Shown in pieces: positions 56,607 to 64,000 of a stretch of 64,000 nt of DNA. The number at the start of each line of letters is the position of its first letter. Position 1 is the stretch's first letter. The notes below the pieces were generated by a model. That model did not search any database. It was not told the origin of the DNA and was given only the letters and a program-made list of their open reading frames with translations. Position numbers and translations under genes: made by a program. The DNA comes from Octadecabacter arcticus 238 (GTDB lineage Bacteria > Pseudomonadota > Alphaproteobacteria > Rhodobacterales > Rhodobacteraceae). The stretch spans positions 2,981,001 through 3,045,000 of the forward strand of contig NC_020908.1 of the NCBI RefSeq assembly GCF_000155735.2, given 5' to 3'.

Positions 56607-57097
56607 CGGTACGGTGCATCCATTTCAAGATTGCGGGCGATTTCGGCTTCCCACCGGTCGCCGTTATCAAGCAGTTTTTCTTTGTCGTAATACAATTCTT
56701 CACGGGTTTCCGTGGAGAATTCAAAATTAGGGCCTTCCACAATTGCGTCCACCGGACAGGCTTCTTGGCAGAAACCGCAGTAGATGCATTTGGTCATGTC
56801 GATGTCATAACGCGTCGTGCGGCGCGACCCGTCATCGCGTGGTTCGGCATCGATGGTGATCGCTTGCGCGGGGCACACCGCCTCACACAATTTACAGGCA
56901 ATGCAACGTTCTTCGCCATTTGGATAGCGGCGTAATGCATGTTCGCCGCGAAAACGCGGGCTCAGCGGGCCCTTTTCATGGGGATAGTTCAGCGTCGCCT
57001 TTGGCGCGAAGAAGTATTTGAACCCAAGGCGGAAACCCTTGGCAAAATCAGCCAACAGAAAGTACTTCGCAGCGCGGGTGTAATCGATTTCAGTCAT
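56603..57097 (-). CDS. nuoI: NADH-quinone oxidoreductase subunit I
   Basis: This 164-residue iron-sulfur subunit binds two 4Fe-4S clusters (N6a and N6b) through [12 protein letters not shown] and [19 protein letters not shown] 57097 ([13 protein letters not shown]) gives the standard N-terminus; the frame is open further upstream into nuoH but without similarity. The gap to nuoH is 1 bp. Confidence 0.96.
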   Translation of the reverse strand: MTEIDYTRAAKYFLLADFAKGFRLGFKYFFAPKATLNYPHEKGPLSPRFRGEHALRRYPNGEERCIACKLCEAVCPAQAITIDAEPRDDGSRRTTRYDIDMTKCIYCGFCQEACPVDAIVEGPNFEFSTETREELYYDKEKLLDNGDRWEAEIARNLEMDAPYR

Positions 57098-57098
57098 T

Positions 57099-58139
57099 TC
57101 AGCCTCCCACCGCCCAGCGGGCCCAAAAGCCGCCGAGCACTTCAAATTTTGCAAGGAATGCCACCAACACGACCCAGAACAACGACAGTGGCAGGAAGAC
57201 TTTCCAACCAACGCGCATCAATTGGTCATAGCGGTAGCGTGGCGTAATCGCCTTCACCATGGCGAAGAGGAAGAACACCAATGCCATCTTCAGGATCAGC
57301 CAGCCAATTCCGTCTGGCAGGAACGGCAAAGGTGACAACCAACCACCAAGGAACATCAGCGACACCAGGGCGCACATCAGCACGACGGCCAACAATTCAC
57401 CGATCATGAACAACAAGAAAGGCGTGGATGAATATTCAACCTGATAGCCCGCAACCAGTTCGGATTCTGCTTCTGGCAGATCGAACGGTGGGCGGTTGGT
57501 TTCCGCCAGAGCGCTGATAAAGAACAAGATCATCATCGGGAAATGCGGGATAAAGTACCAGTTCAGCAGGCCCAAGTCGCCACTTTGCGCAGCAACGATA
57601 TCGCCAAAGTTTAGCGATCCGGTCGTGATGATCACACCAATGATGATCAACCCAAGCGACACTTCGTAAGAAATCATCTGCGCTGCAGATCGCAGCGACC
57701 CCAAGAACGGGTACTTTGAGTTGCTGGCCCAGCCGCCCATAATCACGCCGTAAACCTCAAGCGATGATACAGCGAAAATAAACAAAACCGCGACGTTGAT
57801 ATCAGCCAACACCCAGCCGTCGTTGAACGGAATAACCGACCACGCAACAACGGCCAGTGAAAACGAAATCATTGGCGCCAAGAAAAACACCGCCTTGTCA
57901 GCGCCCGCAGGCACGACGACCTCTTTGACGATATACTTGATGAAATCCGCAAACGATTGAAGTAGGCCAAACACACCAACTACGTTCGGGCCTTTGCGCA
58001 TCTGTACGGCGGCCCAGACTTTGCGGTCGGCGTACATCAGGAACGCCAAGGCCACCAAAAGCGGCACTAGGATCAACAGACATTGCCCGAGGATCAACAG
58101 GATGATCCCAAGATTGGTGTTGGTGAAAAATTCGACCAT
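57099..58139 (-). CDS. nuoH: NADH-quinone oxidoreductase subunit H
   Basis: This 346-residue membrane subunit forms the quinone chamber with NuoB and NuoD. It contains [36 protein letters not shown] and [20 protein letters not shown], the charged loop of the quinone site. ATG 58139 ([11 protein letters not shown]) is chosen over the open ATG at 58202, which precedes a non-conserved stretch. Confidence 0.96.
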   Translation of the reverse strand: MVEFFTNTNLGIILLILGQCLLILVPLLVALAFLMYADRKVWAAVQMRKGPNVVGVFGLLQSFADFIKYIVKEVVVPAGADKAVFFLAPMISFSLAVVAWSVIPFNDGWVLADINVAVLFIFAVSSLEVYGVIMGGWASNSKYPFLGSLRSAAQMISYEVSLGLIIIGVIITTGSLNFGDIVAAQSGDLGLLNWYFIPHFPMMILFFISALAETNRPPFDLPEAESELVAGYQVEYSSTPFLLFMIGELLAVVLMCALVSLMFLGGWLSPLPFLPDGIGWLILKMALVFFLFAMVKAITPRYRYDQLMRVGWKVFLPLSLFWVVLVAFLAKFEVLGGFWARWAVGG

Positions 58140-58164
58140 ATTCACTCCCTTAACCCCTTGGCCC

Positions 58165-58542
58165 TCAGACCGTTGGGATAGATCGGCGCGCACATTCGGC
58201 AACCGTCACTTCCGCGCCTATCGTTCTTAGTCCACGTGGCAAAGCCGACGAGATGGTATAAACCGCATCCCCTGCCCAAATACCACCTTCTTCGTCCACG
58301 AGGGTGCGCACATTTCGCGCGAACCCATAGCCCCTGATCAATGCATACTGCGCCGCAGCACACTCCGCGTAATCCGTAACATCCTGCGCAGCGGTTGCGT
58401 TCGCCACTTTCACATGGAAATTAACCAGATCACCGTCCAGTAGGCGGGTTTCGATCCCGTCATAACGGATCGCACCCGTCGGATCGCTCGCGGTGGTTCC
58501 ACATGCGGCAAGCGCTGCGAATGCTATGATCGCGAGGCGCAT
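58165..58542 (-). CDS. Small lipoprotein between nuoG and nuoH
   Basis: This 125-residue protein has a very short lipoprotein signal: [14 protein letters not shown] with the lipidated C14. The rest is mixed alpha/beta with Cys residues in [12 protein letters not shown] and VAECARR, possibly a disulfide. It starts 2 bp after nuoG and sits in the nuo operon. No known role. Confidence 0.75.
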   Translation of the reverse strand: MRLAIIAFAALAACGTTASDPTGAIRYDGIETRLLDGDLVNFHVKVANATAAQDVTDYAECAAAQYALIRGYGFARNVRTLVDEEGGIWAGDAVYTISSALPRGLRTIGAEVTVAECARRSIPTV

Positions 58543-58544
58543 AT

Positions 58545-60608
58545 CTACTCTGCCGCGATGGGCGCTTTCGCCCGCTTTTTGGCATTGCCGCTAAGTTCAG
58601 CCATCAATTCAGACGCCCGCGCAATCGGATTGGTCAGGTAAAAATCGGTGACGGCGGTTTTGAACGTCGCCTTACCGAGCTTGCCCGCCTTAACGGCCTT
58701 CCAGTCATTTTGCGCAACGACATCAATATCAGCCAGATGCGGATGCTCGGCCACCATTGCTTGGCGTAGACCTGCAAGGCTGTCCCAGTTCTGCTTGGCA
58801 CCCATTTCGGCGGACAACGCCCGCAGAATAGCCCAATTTTCCTTGGCTTCACCAGGGGCAAAGCTTGCCCGCATCGCCAATTGTGGGCGACCTTCGGTGT
58901 TCACAAACAGCGCATTTTCTTCGGTATAAGCAGCGCCCGGCAGAATGATGTCGGCACGGTGTGCCCCACGATCACCGTGGCTGCCTTGGTAGATCACGAA
59001 CGGGCCATCTTTTTCATGCGCTACCACTTCGATACTTGAGCGCGGGGCGATGTCGATCTCGTCAGCGCCCATGTTGTAGATGACGTCAGCAGCTTCAATC
59101 GCCTTCATGCCGTCCGCATTGGTTGCATCCACATCCATAGCACCAACGCGACCAGCAGCGGTGTGCAGGACCAGCACCTTGGACGATCCGGCCTCGGCCA
59201 TCTGCATTGCAGTGCCCAAGACGGCAGATCCGTCTGCTTCGGTCAGCGCGCCCATGCCGACGATCATCAGTCCAGCAACGCCTTCATTGTCAGAATGATC
59301 CATCTCGGCCAGCTGCGCCAGCGCGTCACGATCCGTACCGATGTGGGTGTAATCGTATGACAAATCAATTGCTTCGCCGACAACCGCAACCTTCGCACCA
59401 TTCAGCCAAGCCTTGCGGATACGGGCGTTCAACACCGGCGATTCAATCGCCGGATTAGTGCCGATCAGCAGGATCATCTCTGCGCTGTCGATATCTTCAA
59501 TCGCGGCATTGCCTACATAACCTGAGCGATTCTTCCTCGGCAGTTTGGCATTATCAACACGGCATTCAACAACACCGCCCTGCCCTTCGATCAATTGCTT
59601 CAGAGAAAATGCAGCCTCGGTGCTGGCCAAATCGCCAACCAATCCTGCAACCTTTTTGCCAGCCATAGCAGCGGCCACAGCCTTGAGTGCTTCGTCCCAG
59701 CCCGCTTTGCGCAGCTTGCCATTCTCACGAATATAGGGGGTGTCCAAACGCTGGCGACGCAGACCGTCCCAGACGAAACGTGTCTTGTCGGAAATCCATT
59801 CTTCGTTCACGCCGTCATGGTTGCGCGGCAAAAGACGCATGACTTCGCGACCCTTCGTGTCAACACGGATGTTGGCGCCAAGGGCGTCCATCACATCAAT
59901 GCTTTCGGTCTTGGTCAATTCCCAAGGGCGGGCGGTGAACGCGTAGGGCTTGGACACCAATGCGCCAACGGGGCACAAGTCAATGATGTTGCCCTGCATA
60001 TTACTGTCCAGCGTTTCACCCAGATAGCTGGTAATTTCCGAATCTTCGCCGCGGCCAGTTTGGCCCATCTGCGAAATTCCTGCGACCTCGGTGGTGAAGC
60101 GCACGCAGCGCGTACATGAAATGCAGCGCGTCATATGAGTTTCGACCAGCGGGCCAAGATCAAGGTGATCAGACGCGCGTTTGGCTTCGCGGTAGCGCGA
60201 AAAATCGACACCGTAGGCCATCGCTTGGTCTTGCAAATCACACTCACCACCTTGGTCGCAAATCGGGCAATCCAACGGGTGATTGATCAGCAAAAATTCC
60301 ATCACGCCTTCGCGTGCTTTCTTCACCATCGGAGAATTTGTTTTAACAACAGGCGGTTGGCCTTCGGGACCGGGGCGCAAATCCTTGACCTGCATCGCAC
60401 ATGAGGCGGCAGGTTTCGGCGGGCCACCTACGACTTCGACCAGACACATGCGGCAATTGCCGGCGATGCTCAGACGTTCGTGATAACAGAACCGCGGGAT
60501 TTCAATGCCGGCTTCTTCGCACGCCTGTATGAGCGTCATAGCGCCCGACACTTCGACTTCGCGGCCGTCAATGATGATCTTGCGCAGATCGGGGTTCGCA
60601 TCAGACAT
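58545..60608 (-). CDS. nuoG: NADH-quinone oxidoreductase subunit G
   Basis: This 687-residue large iron-sulfur subunit has a 2Fe-2S N-terminal domain ([19 protein letters not shown] and a later Cys), the His-Cys site [19 protein letters not shown], the 4Fe-4S site [10 protein letters not shown], then a molybdopterin-type fold without cofactor motifs. The length matches the alphaproteobacterial/mitochondrial form rather than the 900-residue E. coli form, so the extra N7 cluster is probably absent. Confidence 0.96.
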   Translation of the reverse strand: MSDANPDLRKIIIDGREVEVSGAMTLIQACEEAGIEIPRFCYHERLSIAGNCRMCLVEVVGGPPKPAASCAMQVKDLRPGPEGQPPVVKTNSPMVKKAREGVMEFLLINHPLDCPICDQGGECDLQDQAMAYGVDFSRYREAKRASDHLDLGPLVETHMTRCISCTRCVRFTTEVAGISQMGQTGRGEDSEITSYLGETLDSNMQGNIIDLCPVGALVSKPYAFTARPWELTKTESIDVMDALGANIRVDTKGREVMRLLPRNHDGVNEEWISDKTRFVWDGLRRQRLDTPYIRENGKLRKAGWDEALKAVAAAMAGKKVAGLVGDLASTEAAFSLKQLIEGQGGVVECRVDNAKLPRKNRSGYVGNAAIEDIDSAEMILLIGTNPAIESPVLNARIRKAWLNGAKVAVVGEAIDLSYDYTHIGTDRDALAQLAEMDHSDNEGVAGLMIVGMGALTEADGSAVLGTAMQMAEAGSSKVLVLHTAAGRVGAMDVDATNADGMKAIEAADVIYNMGADEIDIAPRSSIEVVAHEKDGPFVIYQGSHGDRGAHRADIILPGAAYTEENALFVNTEGRPQLAMRASFAPGEAKENWAILRALSAEMGAKQNWDSLAGLRQAMVAEHPHLADIDVVAQNDWKAVKAGKLGKATFKTAVTDFYLTNPIARASELMAELSGNAKKRAKAPIAAE

Positions 60609-60810
60609 GGGGCGTGTTCCCTGTTCCCGTATGGCTTATCCACCTAGCGGACCCAAAGCACAGGACCGCCTATTCGTCTGCGTTCTACCGCGACACGAGG
60701 CGGTTTGCCAGCCCGAAACCTACGAAAAGGCACTGCAAATCTATGCACAAAACGACGCGGGCTGAGGTGGTAACCCCCACCCACACCTCAAGAATTAGGG
60801 AATGCCTTGC

Positions 60811-61212
60811 CTAGCGCAGCAGGCGTCCCACTTGTGTGTCTTGCGCGATTTGGGACCGTGCAACCGCGCAATAGGTCGCCGCATCATCAGTGCGAACGCC
60901 CAATGTTTCAAGGCGTGCGCGGGCAATCGCCTCAAGTCTGTCTTTCTCGGCACGATCATCAACGAAGGTGTCGAATTCAGCGTTGGAATAGCCAAGGTCC
61001 CGCAAATGCGACTTTAAACCGTATAAAAAGTTCAGGCCGCGCAACAGGCGGGCGCTGACGCCGTTGCATTTGTCACCGAGTTCATAGGCCATGCCTGTCG
61101 CGATCAGGCCTTCGGTGACACGTTCCACATTGGCGGGGTTTGCGGTCGCGGTTGTAGCTGTCATCGTCAAGCCAAACACGGCTGCGGTGATTGTCGTTTT
61201 TAGGGTCGTCAT
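60811..61212 (-). CDS. Small exported protein (DUF5333-like) in the nuo region
   Basis: This 133-residue protein has a signal peptide (MTTLKTTITAAVFGLTMTATTATA, cleavage near 24) and a helical mature part with two Cys (GDKCNGVSARLL and TYCAVARSQI) that may form a disulfide. Its position next to nuoG in this bacterial family fits the domain I know as DUF5333; the name is from memory. A 200-bp stretch to nuoG holds only a weak hairpin (TGAGGTG/CACCTCA at 60763-60790). Confidence 0.72.
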   Translation of the reverse strand: MTTLKTTITAAVFGLTMTATTATANPANVERVTEGLIATGMAYELGDKCNGVSARLLRGLNFLYGLKSHLRDLGYSNAEFDTFVDDRAEKDRLEAIARARLETLGVRTDDAATYCAVARSQIAQDTQVGRLLR

Positions 61213-61320
61213 GACACAGGTCTCCAAAACAAACCGAGAGGTCTCAGCGGTTGAATAAGATGTCGGACAGGCGGCGCTGCTATTCAATAGCACGGTTCTG
61301 ATATCGCCTATTTGGGCGGG

Positions 61321-61377
61321 TTTTAGCGGTTTTGTACAAAACTTTGACCGCCGTGTGCATGGTTTGTACAAAATTTC
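61321..61377 (-). repeat. Paired-palindrome intergenic element, copy B
   Basis: On the minus strand it reads ATTTTGTACAAACCATGCACA-like sequence (identical to copy A over 20 bases), 12 variable bases, then TTTTGTACAAAACCG followed by CTAAAAC. The palindrome centres are 32 bp apart, exactly as in copy A. It lies 16 bp after the stop of the DUF3291 gene and about 110 bp before the start of the exported protein gene. Confidence 0.72.
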
Positions 61378-61392
61378 GCCGTAAGTATTTGT

Positions 61393-61845
61393 TTACGTTT
61401 TGGGCGATTTGGCGCGAATCCAGTCCCAGCCGAACGCACGCGCGCTGGGTCCGTTTTCGCGCAGGTCGTCGAGGCGCGCGAGCGCGTCTTCGCGGGTCGG
61501 CAACTGACCCTCCTCAATCCACCGCATGACGAAATGCTGCTCACCCAGCACCTCAAACCATTCGGCTTTGCGGTCCATGAATTTGGCATGGATGGTTTTG
61601 TACACGAACGCCTCAAGACTTGGCAGATCTTCCCAAACGGTGAGGTTGAACACCAGTTGCGGATCGTCGCCAATCGCGTTTTCGGTTTTGCCCGAGCCCT
61701 CGGTCGCACCCTCAGACATCCAGACGAATCCGGGCATGCGTTTTCCAAGGCCATTAATGCGATCAAGGTTGTCCATGAATTCTTTGACGCGCAGATCATC
61801 CGTGGGGGCGAGAAGACGGCCAATGTTGAGTTCGGCGAGGTGCAT
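61393..61845 (-). CDS. DUF3291-family protein
   Basis: This 150-residue protein of the dimeric alpha/beta-barrel type contains HLAELNIGRLLAPTDDLRVKEF, GFVWMSE and LVFNLTVWEDLPSLEAFVYKT, all typical of DUF3291 (monooxygenase-like fold, function unknown). Its start overlaps the stop of the membrane protein gene upstream by one base, so both are part of the nuo transcription unit. Confidence 0.82.
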   Translation of the reverse strand: MHLAELNIGRLLAPTDDLRVKEFMDNLDRINGLGKRMPGFVWMSEGATEGSGKTENAIGDDPQLVFNLTVWEDLPSLEAFVYKTIHAKFMDRKAEWFEVLGEQHFVMRWIEEGQLPTREDALARLDDLRENGPSARAFGWDWIRAKSPKT

Positions 61846-62123
61846 CAGCCCGCAACCTTGAAGTATTCCCAGACCACAATGCCCACAACGACAAGGAGAA
61901 TCACAGCGGCAACAAGCGTTAAGATCGCAAAAATAGCACAGAACGCGCCGCCTGCTACTGCGCCAACAATTGCATAACCGACGGTCGCCAATGTCGATGC
62001 CTCACCGATTAGAGCGACGAGCCAGCCGATGGCTGCGCCAACGATAGCGCCAATGACGCGTACGCGTCTGCTGCCCTCCATCCCGTGGGGGCCAAAGAAG
62101 TCATAAAAATCAAACATATCCAC
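61845..62123 (-). CDS. Small membrane protein, unknown function
   Basis: This 92-residue protein has an aromatic N-terminus (MDMFDFYDFFGPHGMEGSRR) and three hydrophobic segments rich in Gly and Ala (VIGAIVGAAIGWLVALIG, LATVGYAIVGAVAGGAFCAIF, LTLVAAVILLVVVGIVVW). Probably an inner-membrane protein. It lies 96 bp after nuoF and overlaps the DUF3291 gene by one base. Confidence 0.7.
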   Translation of the reverse strand: MDMFDFYDFFGPHGMEGSRRVRVIGAIVGAAIGWLVALIGEASTLATVGYAIVGAVAGGAFCAIFAILTLVAAVILLVVVGIVVWEYFKVAG

Positions 62124-62219
62124 GCTCTGCGTTGTGTCCGCGCCAATCTAGGAAAGATTAATACGCCCGTCCACCTGCATAAGCGCGCGCCCGATAACGC
62201 GGAGGCGCGCTGTCGCGCA

Positions 62220-63506
62220 TCACTCCGCCGCGACGGGCCCGCGTTTGTGGGCGATGCGGTCTTCGATCTCGCCCCTGAAATTCTTGATCAAGCCTTGGAT
62301 CGGCCATGCAGCAGCGTCGCCAAGCGCGCAGATCGTGTGGCCTTCGACCTGTTTGGTCACGTCCAGCAGCATATCGATTTCGCTCACGTCGGCGTCGCCT
62401 TTGACCAGACGGTCCATGACGCGCATCATCCAGCCTGTGCCTTCGCGGCACGGGGTGCACTGGCCACAGGATTCGTGTTTGTAAAATTTGCTCAACCGCC
62501 AGATCGCTTTGATCACGTCGGTATTTTTGTCCATCACGATGACGGCGGCGGTGCCCAAGCTGGACCCCTTTTCCTTAAGCCCGTCAAAATCCATGATCGC
62601 ATCGCGCATGTTTTCGCCGCGCACCATGGGTACGGACGATCCACCGGGGATCACGGCCTTGAGATTATCCCAGCCGCCACGAACACCACCACAATGCTTT
62701 TCGATCAGTTCTTCGAACGGAATCGACATGGATTCCTCAACGACGCACGGATTGTTCACATGGCCGCTGATCGCATAAAGTTTGGTGCCGGAGTTGTTGG
62801 GGCGACCGAAGCCTGCGAACCAATCAGGCCCACGACGCAGAATGGTCGGGACGGTCGCGATGGATTCGACGTTGTTCACCGTCGTTGGGCAGCCATACAG
62901 ACCCGCGCCAGCCGGAAACGGCGGCTTCATCCGTGGCATGCCCTTTTTACCCTCTAAGGATTCAAGCAATGCGGTTTCTTCGCCGCAGATATAAGCCCCT
63001 GCCCCGTGGTGCAGATAGATGTCGAAGTCCCAACCGGATTTGCACGCGTTTTTGCCGACCATGCCAGCGTCGTAACATTCGTCAATCGCCGCTTGCAGCG
63101 CTTCTTTTTCGCGGATGTATTCGCCACGAATGTAGATGTAGCAGGCGTTTGCGTTCATTGCGAAGGACGCGATCAGGCAACCTTCAATCAATGTATGCGG
63201 ATCATGGCGCATGATTTCGCGGTCTTTACACGTGCCAGGTTCGGATTCGTCGGCGTTGACCACAAGGTAGGACGGGCGACCGTCGGATTCTTTCGGCATG
63301 AACGACCATTTCAGGCCCGTCGGGAAACCCGCACCACCGCGACCACGCAGGCCAGATGCCTTCATCTGATCAACAATCCAAGCGCGGCCCTTTTTGATGA
63401 TGCCAGCTGTGCCATCCCAATGGCCACGTGCCTGCGCGCCTTTCAGCGTGCGGTCATGCATCCCGTAAAGGTTGGTAAAAATGCGGTCTTTATCAGCGAG
63501 CATCAT
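62220..63506 (-). CDS. nuoF: NADH-quinone oxidoreductase subunit F
   Basis: This 428-residue NADH-oxidising subunit binds FMN and cluster N3. [13 protein letters not shown] is the FMN/NADH glycine-rich motif, [19 protein letters not shown] the second, and the 4Fe-4S site is [15 protein letters not shown] with a later Cys in [13 protein letters not shown]. It is the most upstream complete nuo gene in the window. Confidence 0.96.
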   Translation of the reverse strand: MMLADKDRIFTNLYGMHDRTLKGAQARGHWDGTAGIIKKGRAWIVDQMKASGLRGRGGAGFPTGLKWSFMPKESDGRPSYLVVNADESEPGTCKDREIMRHDPHTLIEGCLIASFAMNANACYIYIRGEYIREKEALQAAIDECYDAGMVGKNACKSGWDFDIYLHHGAGAYICGEETALLESLEGKKGMPRMKPPFPAGAGLYGCPTTVNNVESIATVPTILRRGPDWFAGFGRPNNSGTKLYAISGHVNNPCVVEESMSIPFEELIEKHCGGVRGGWDNLKAVIPGGSSVPMVRGENMRDAIMDFDGLKEKGSSLGTAAVIVMDKNTDVIKAIWRLSKFYKHESCGQCTPCREGTGWMMRVMDRLVKGDADVSEIDMLLDVTKQVEGHTICALGDAAAWPIQGLIKNFRGEIEDRIAHKRGPVAAE

Positions 63507-63532
63507 GGGCCCCTTCCGTCAGTAGCAAAGCA

Positions 63533-63751
63533 TCATTTATCACGGGTCTTTTGCCACAGCTTCCATGTCACCACCAGTGACCAAATGAACGCACCAAGCG
63601 AGATCAGGTAGAACAGCATTTCAACCCGTGCCGGTGCGCCAAGGGCGCGGGTCAGTTGCGGCGCAAAAATGCTGAGCAATCCAGCGCATGCAATGACGAT
63701 GGCGGCTTGTCGGCCGAGGCGGGCGGTGTCTTGATCTGGTCGATTTTCCAT
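63533..63751 (-). CDS. Small membrane protein (DUF5337-like)
   Basis: This 72-residue protein has a polar N-terminus (MENRPDQDTARLGRQ) and two helices (AIVIACAGLLSIFAPQL and MLFYLISLGAFIWSLVVTW). It lies between nuoE and nuoF as in other Rhodobacteraceae; the DUF5337 name is from memory of that context. It may be a complex I accessory factor, but this is inference. Confidence 0.75.
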   Translation of the reverse strand: MENRPDQDTARLGRQAAIVIACAGLLSIFAPQLTRALGAPARVEMLFYLISLGAFIWSLVVTWKLWQKTRDK

Positions 63752-63803
63752 GGGGTGTTTGTGGCGTGTGCCCGATCAGAAGAAAAGAGGCGGACGCAAA
63801 AGA

Positions 63804-63835
63804 AAAGGCCCGCGCGGTATATCCGGCGGGCCTTT
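63804..63835 (-). terminator. Intrinsic-terminator-like hairpin inside the nuo operon
   Basis: A perfect 10-bp stem (AAAGGCCCGC with GCGGGCCTTT) encloses a 12-base loop, followed on the minus strand by TTTTCTTTT. It comes 24 bp after the nuoE stop and before the DUF5337 and nuoF genes, so it would reduce read-through from nuoE. Confidence 0.75.
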
Positions 63836-63858
63836 GGTCGTAATATTTCAGAGTTGCG

Positions 63859-64000
63859 TTACTTTTTGGAGCGTTTAGAGAATTCAGTGACACCGCCCTT
63901 AGCCAGCGTTTTCGCCTGTTTGATCCATTCGTCACGCACGATCCGGCCCTTGAACTTGAGGCGGCTGTCGACCCATTCGACTTCGGCCTTGCGCCATGCG
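63859..64000 (-). CDS. nuoE: NADH-quinone oxidoreductase subunit E, C-terminal end only
   Basis: The last 46 residues of a gene running off the window are visible: KAEVEWVDSRLKFKGRIVRD, then EWIKQAKTLAKGGVTEF and a basic end. This matches the C-terminal helix-hairpin-helix-type extension that Rhodobacteraceae NuoE proteins carry beyond the thioredoxin-like domain. The position directly upstream of nuoF supports this. The catalytic part with the 2Fe-2S site is outside the window. Confidence 0.75.
   Translation of the reverse strand, partial: AWRKAEVEWVDSRLKFKGRIVRDEWIKQAKTLAKGGVTEFSKRSKK

Noticed and set aside
63621..63935. Minus-strand frame overlapping the end of nuoE and the DUF5337 gene
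   Set aside because: Its product is basic and has no family, while the other frame gives a recognisable NuoE C-terminus.
1..64000. CRISPR arrays, tRNA or rRNA genes, prophage, toxin-antitoxin or defence islands
   Set aside because: I looked for regularly spaced repeats, cloverleaf-like sequences and known protein families on both strands and saw none; apart from the IS elements the window is ordinary chromosome.

Overview
The window looks like the chromosome of an alphaproteobacterium of the family Rhodobacteraceae (Roseobacter group). The evidence is the set of protein families, the Rhodobacteraceae-style respiratory complex I operon with small accessory genes between the nuo genes, and the moderately high GC content. 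Five kinds of insertion sequence (two IS630-type, IS30, IS3-like, IS4) occupy about 7.4 kb, or 12 percent. That load would suit an IS-rich marine genus such as Octadecabacter, but the genus is only an inference.

Layout. 1-4.5 kb: RND efflux adaptor (partial) and a large RND permease. 4.5-6.6 kb: a fatty acid desaturase gene destroyed by an IS630 insertion plus a separate frameshift. 6.6-10.7 kb (minus strand): Atm1-type ABC exporter, VWA protein and MoxR ATPase. 10.8-13.1 kb: glutaryl-CoA dehydrogenase and an unassigned protein. 13.1-14.3 kb: an intact IS630 of a second type. 14.3-20.8 kb: small membrane protein, pyrC, pyrE, dnaB, alr and an MlaE/MlaF lipid-transport pair. 21.1-25.0 kb: a three-level nest (IS3-like inside IS30 inside the second IS630 type). 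25.0-34.4 kb: a coiled-coil membrane protein, PqiA-like protein, radA, cvpA, purF, SDR, surE, pcm and an NlpD-like lipoprotein. 34.4-37.0 kb (minus): DUF815 ATPase and tatCBA. 37.2-43.2 kb: YafY-type regulator, orphan ABC ATPase, SDR, Hint-domain protein, prfC and an exported CxxC protein. 43.3-44.4 kb: IS4. 44.5-46.8 kb: conserved unknown protein and an RhlE-type helicase. 46.9-64.0 kb (all minus): the nuo operon from nuoE (partial) to nuoN, followed by birA, coaX and RNase J.

Most genes are housekeeping: pyrimidine and purine synthesis, replication and repair, protein export, damaged-protein repair, translation termination, RNA decay and complex I. I see no CRISPR array, prophage, restriction system, recognisable defence island, tRNA or rRNA. 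The most interesting non-coding signal is an intergenic element present twice (near 43.2 and 61.3 kb, opposite strands). It consists of two TTTTGTACAAA palindromes with centres 32 bp apart in both copies, and the sequence around them is conserved too. One copy is split by the IS4. Also notable are a 14-nt inverted copy of the IS30 terminus lying as a scar 350 bp from that IS30, a probable frameshift site in the first IS630 transposase, and a Hint-domain gene whose conserved N-terminus extends upstream of any ATG or GTG.
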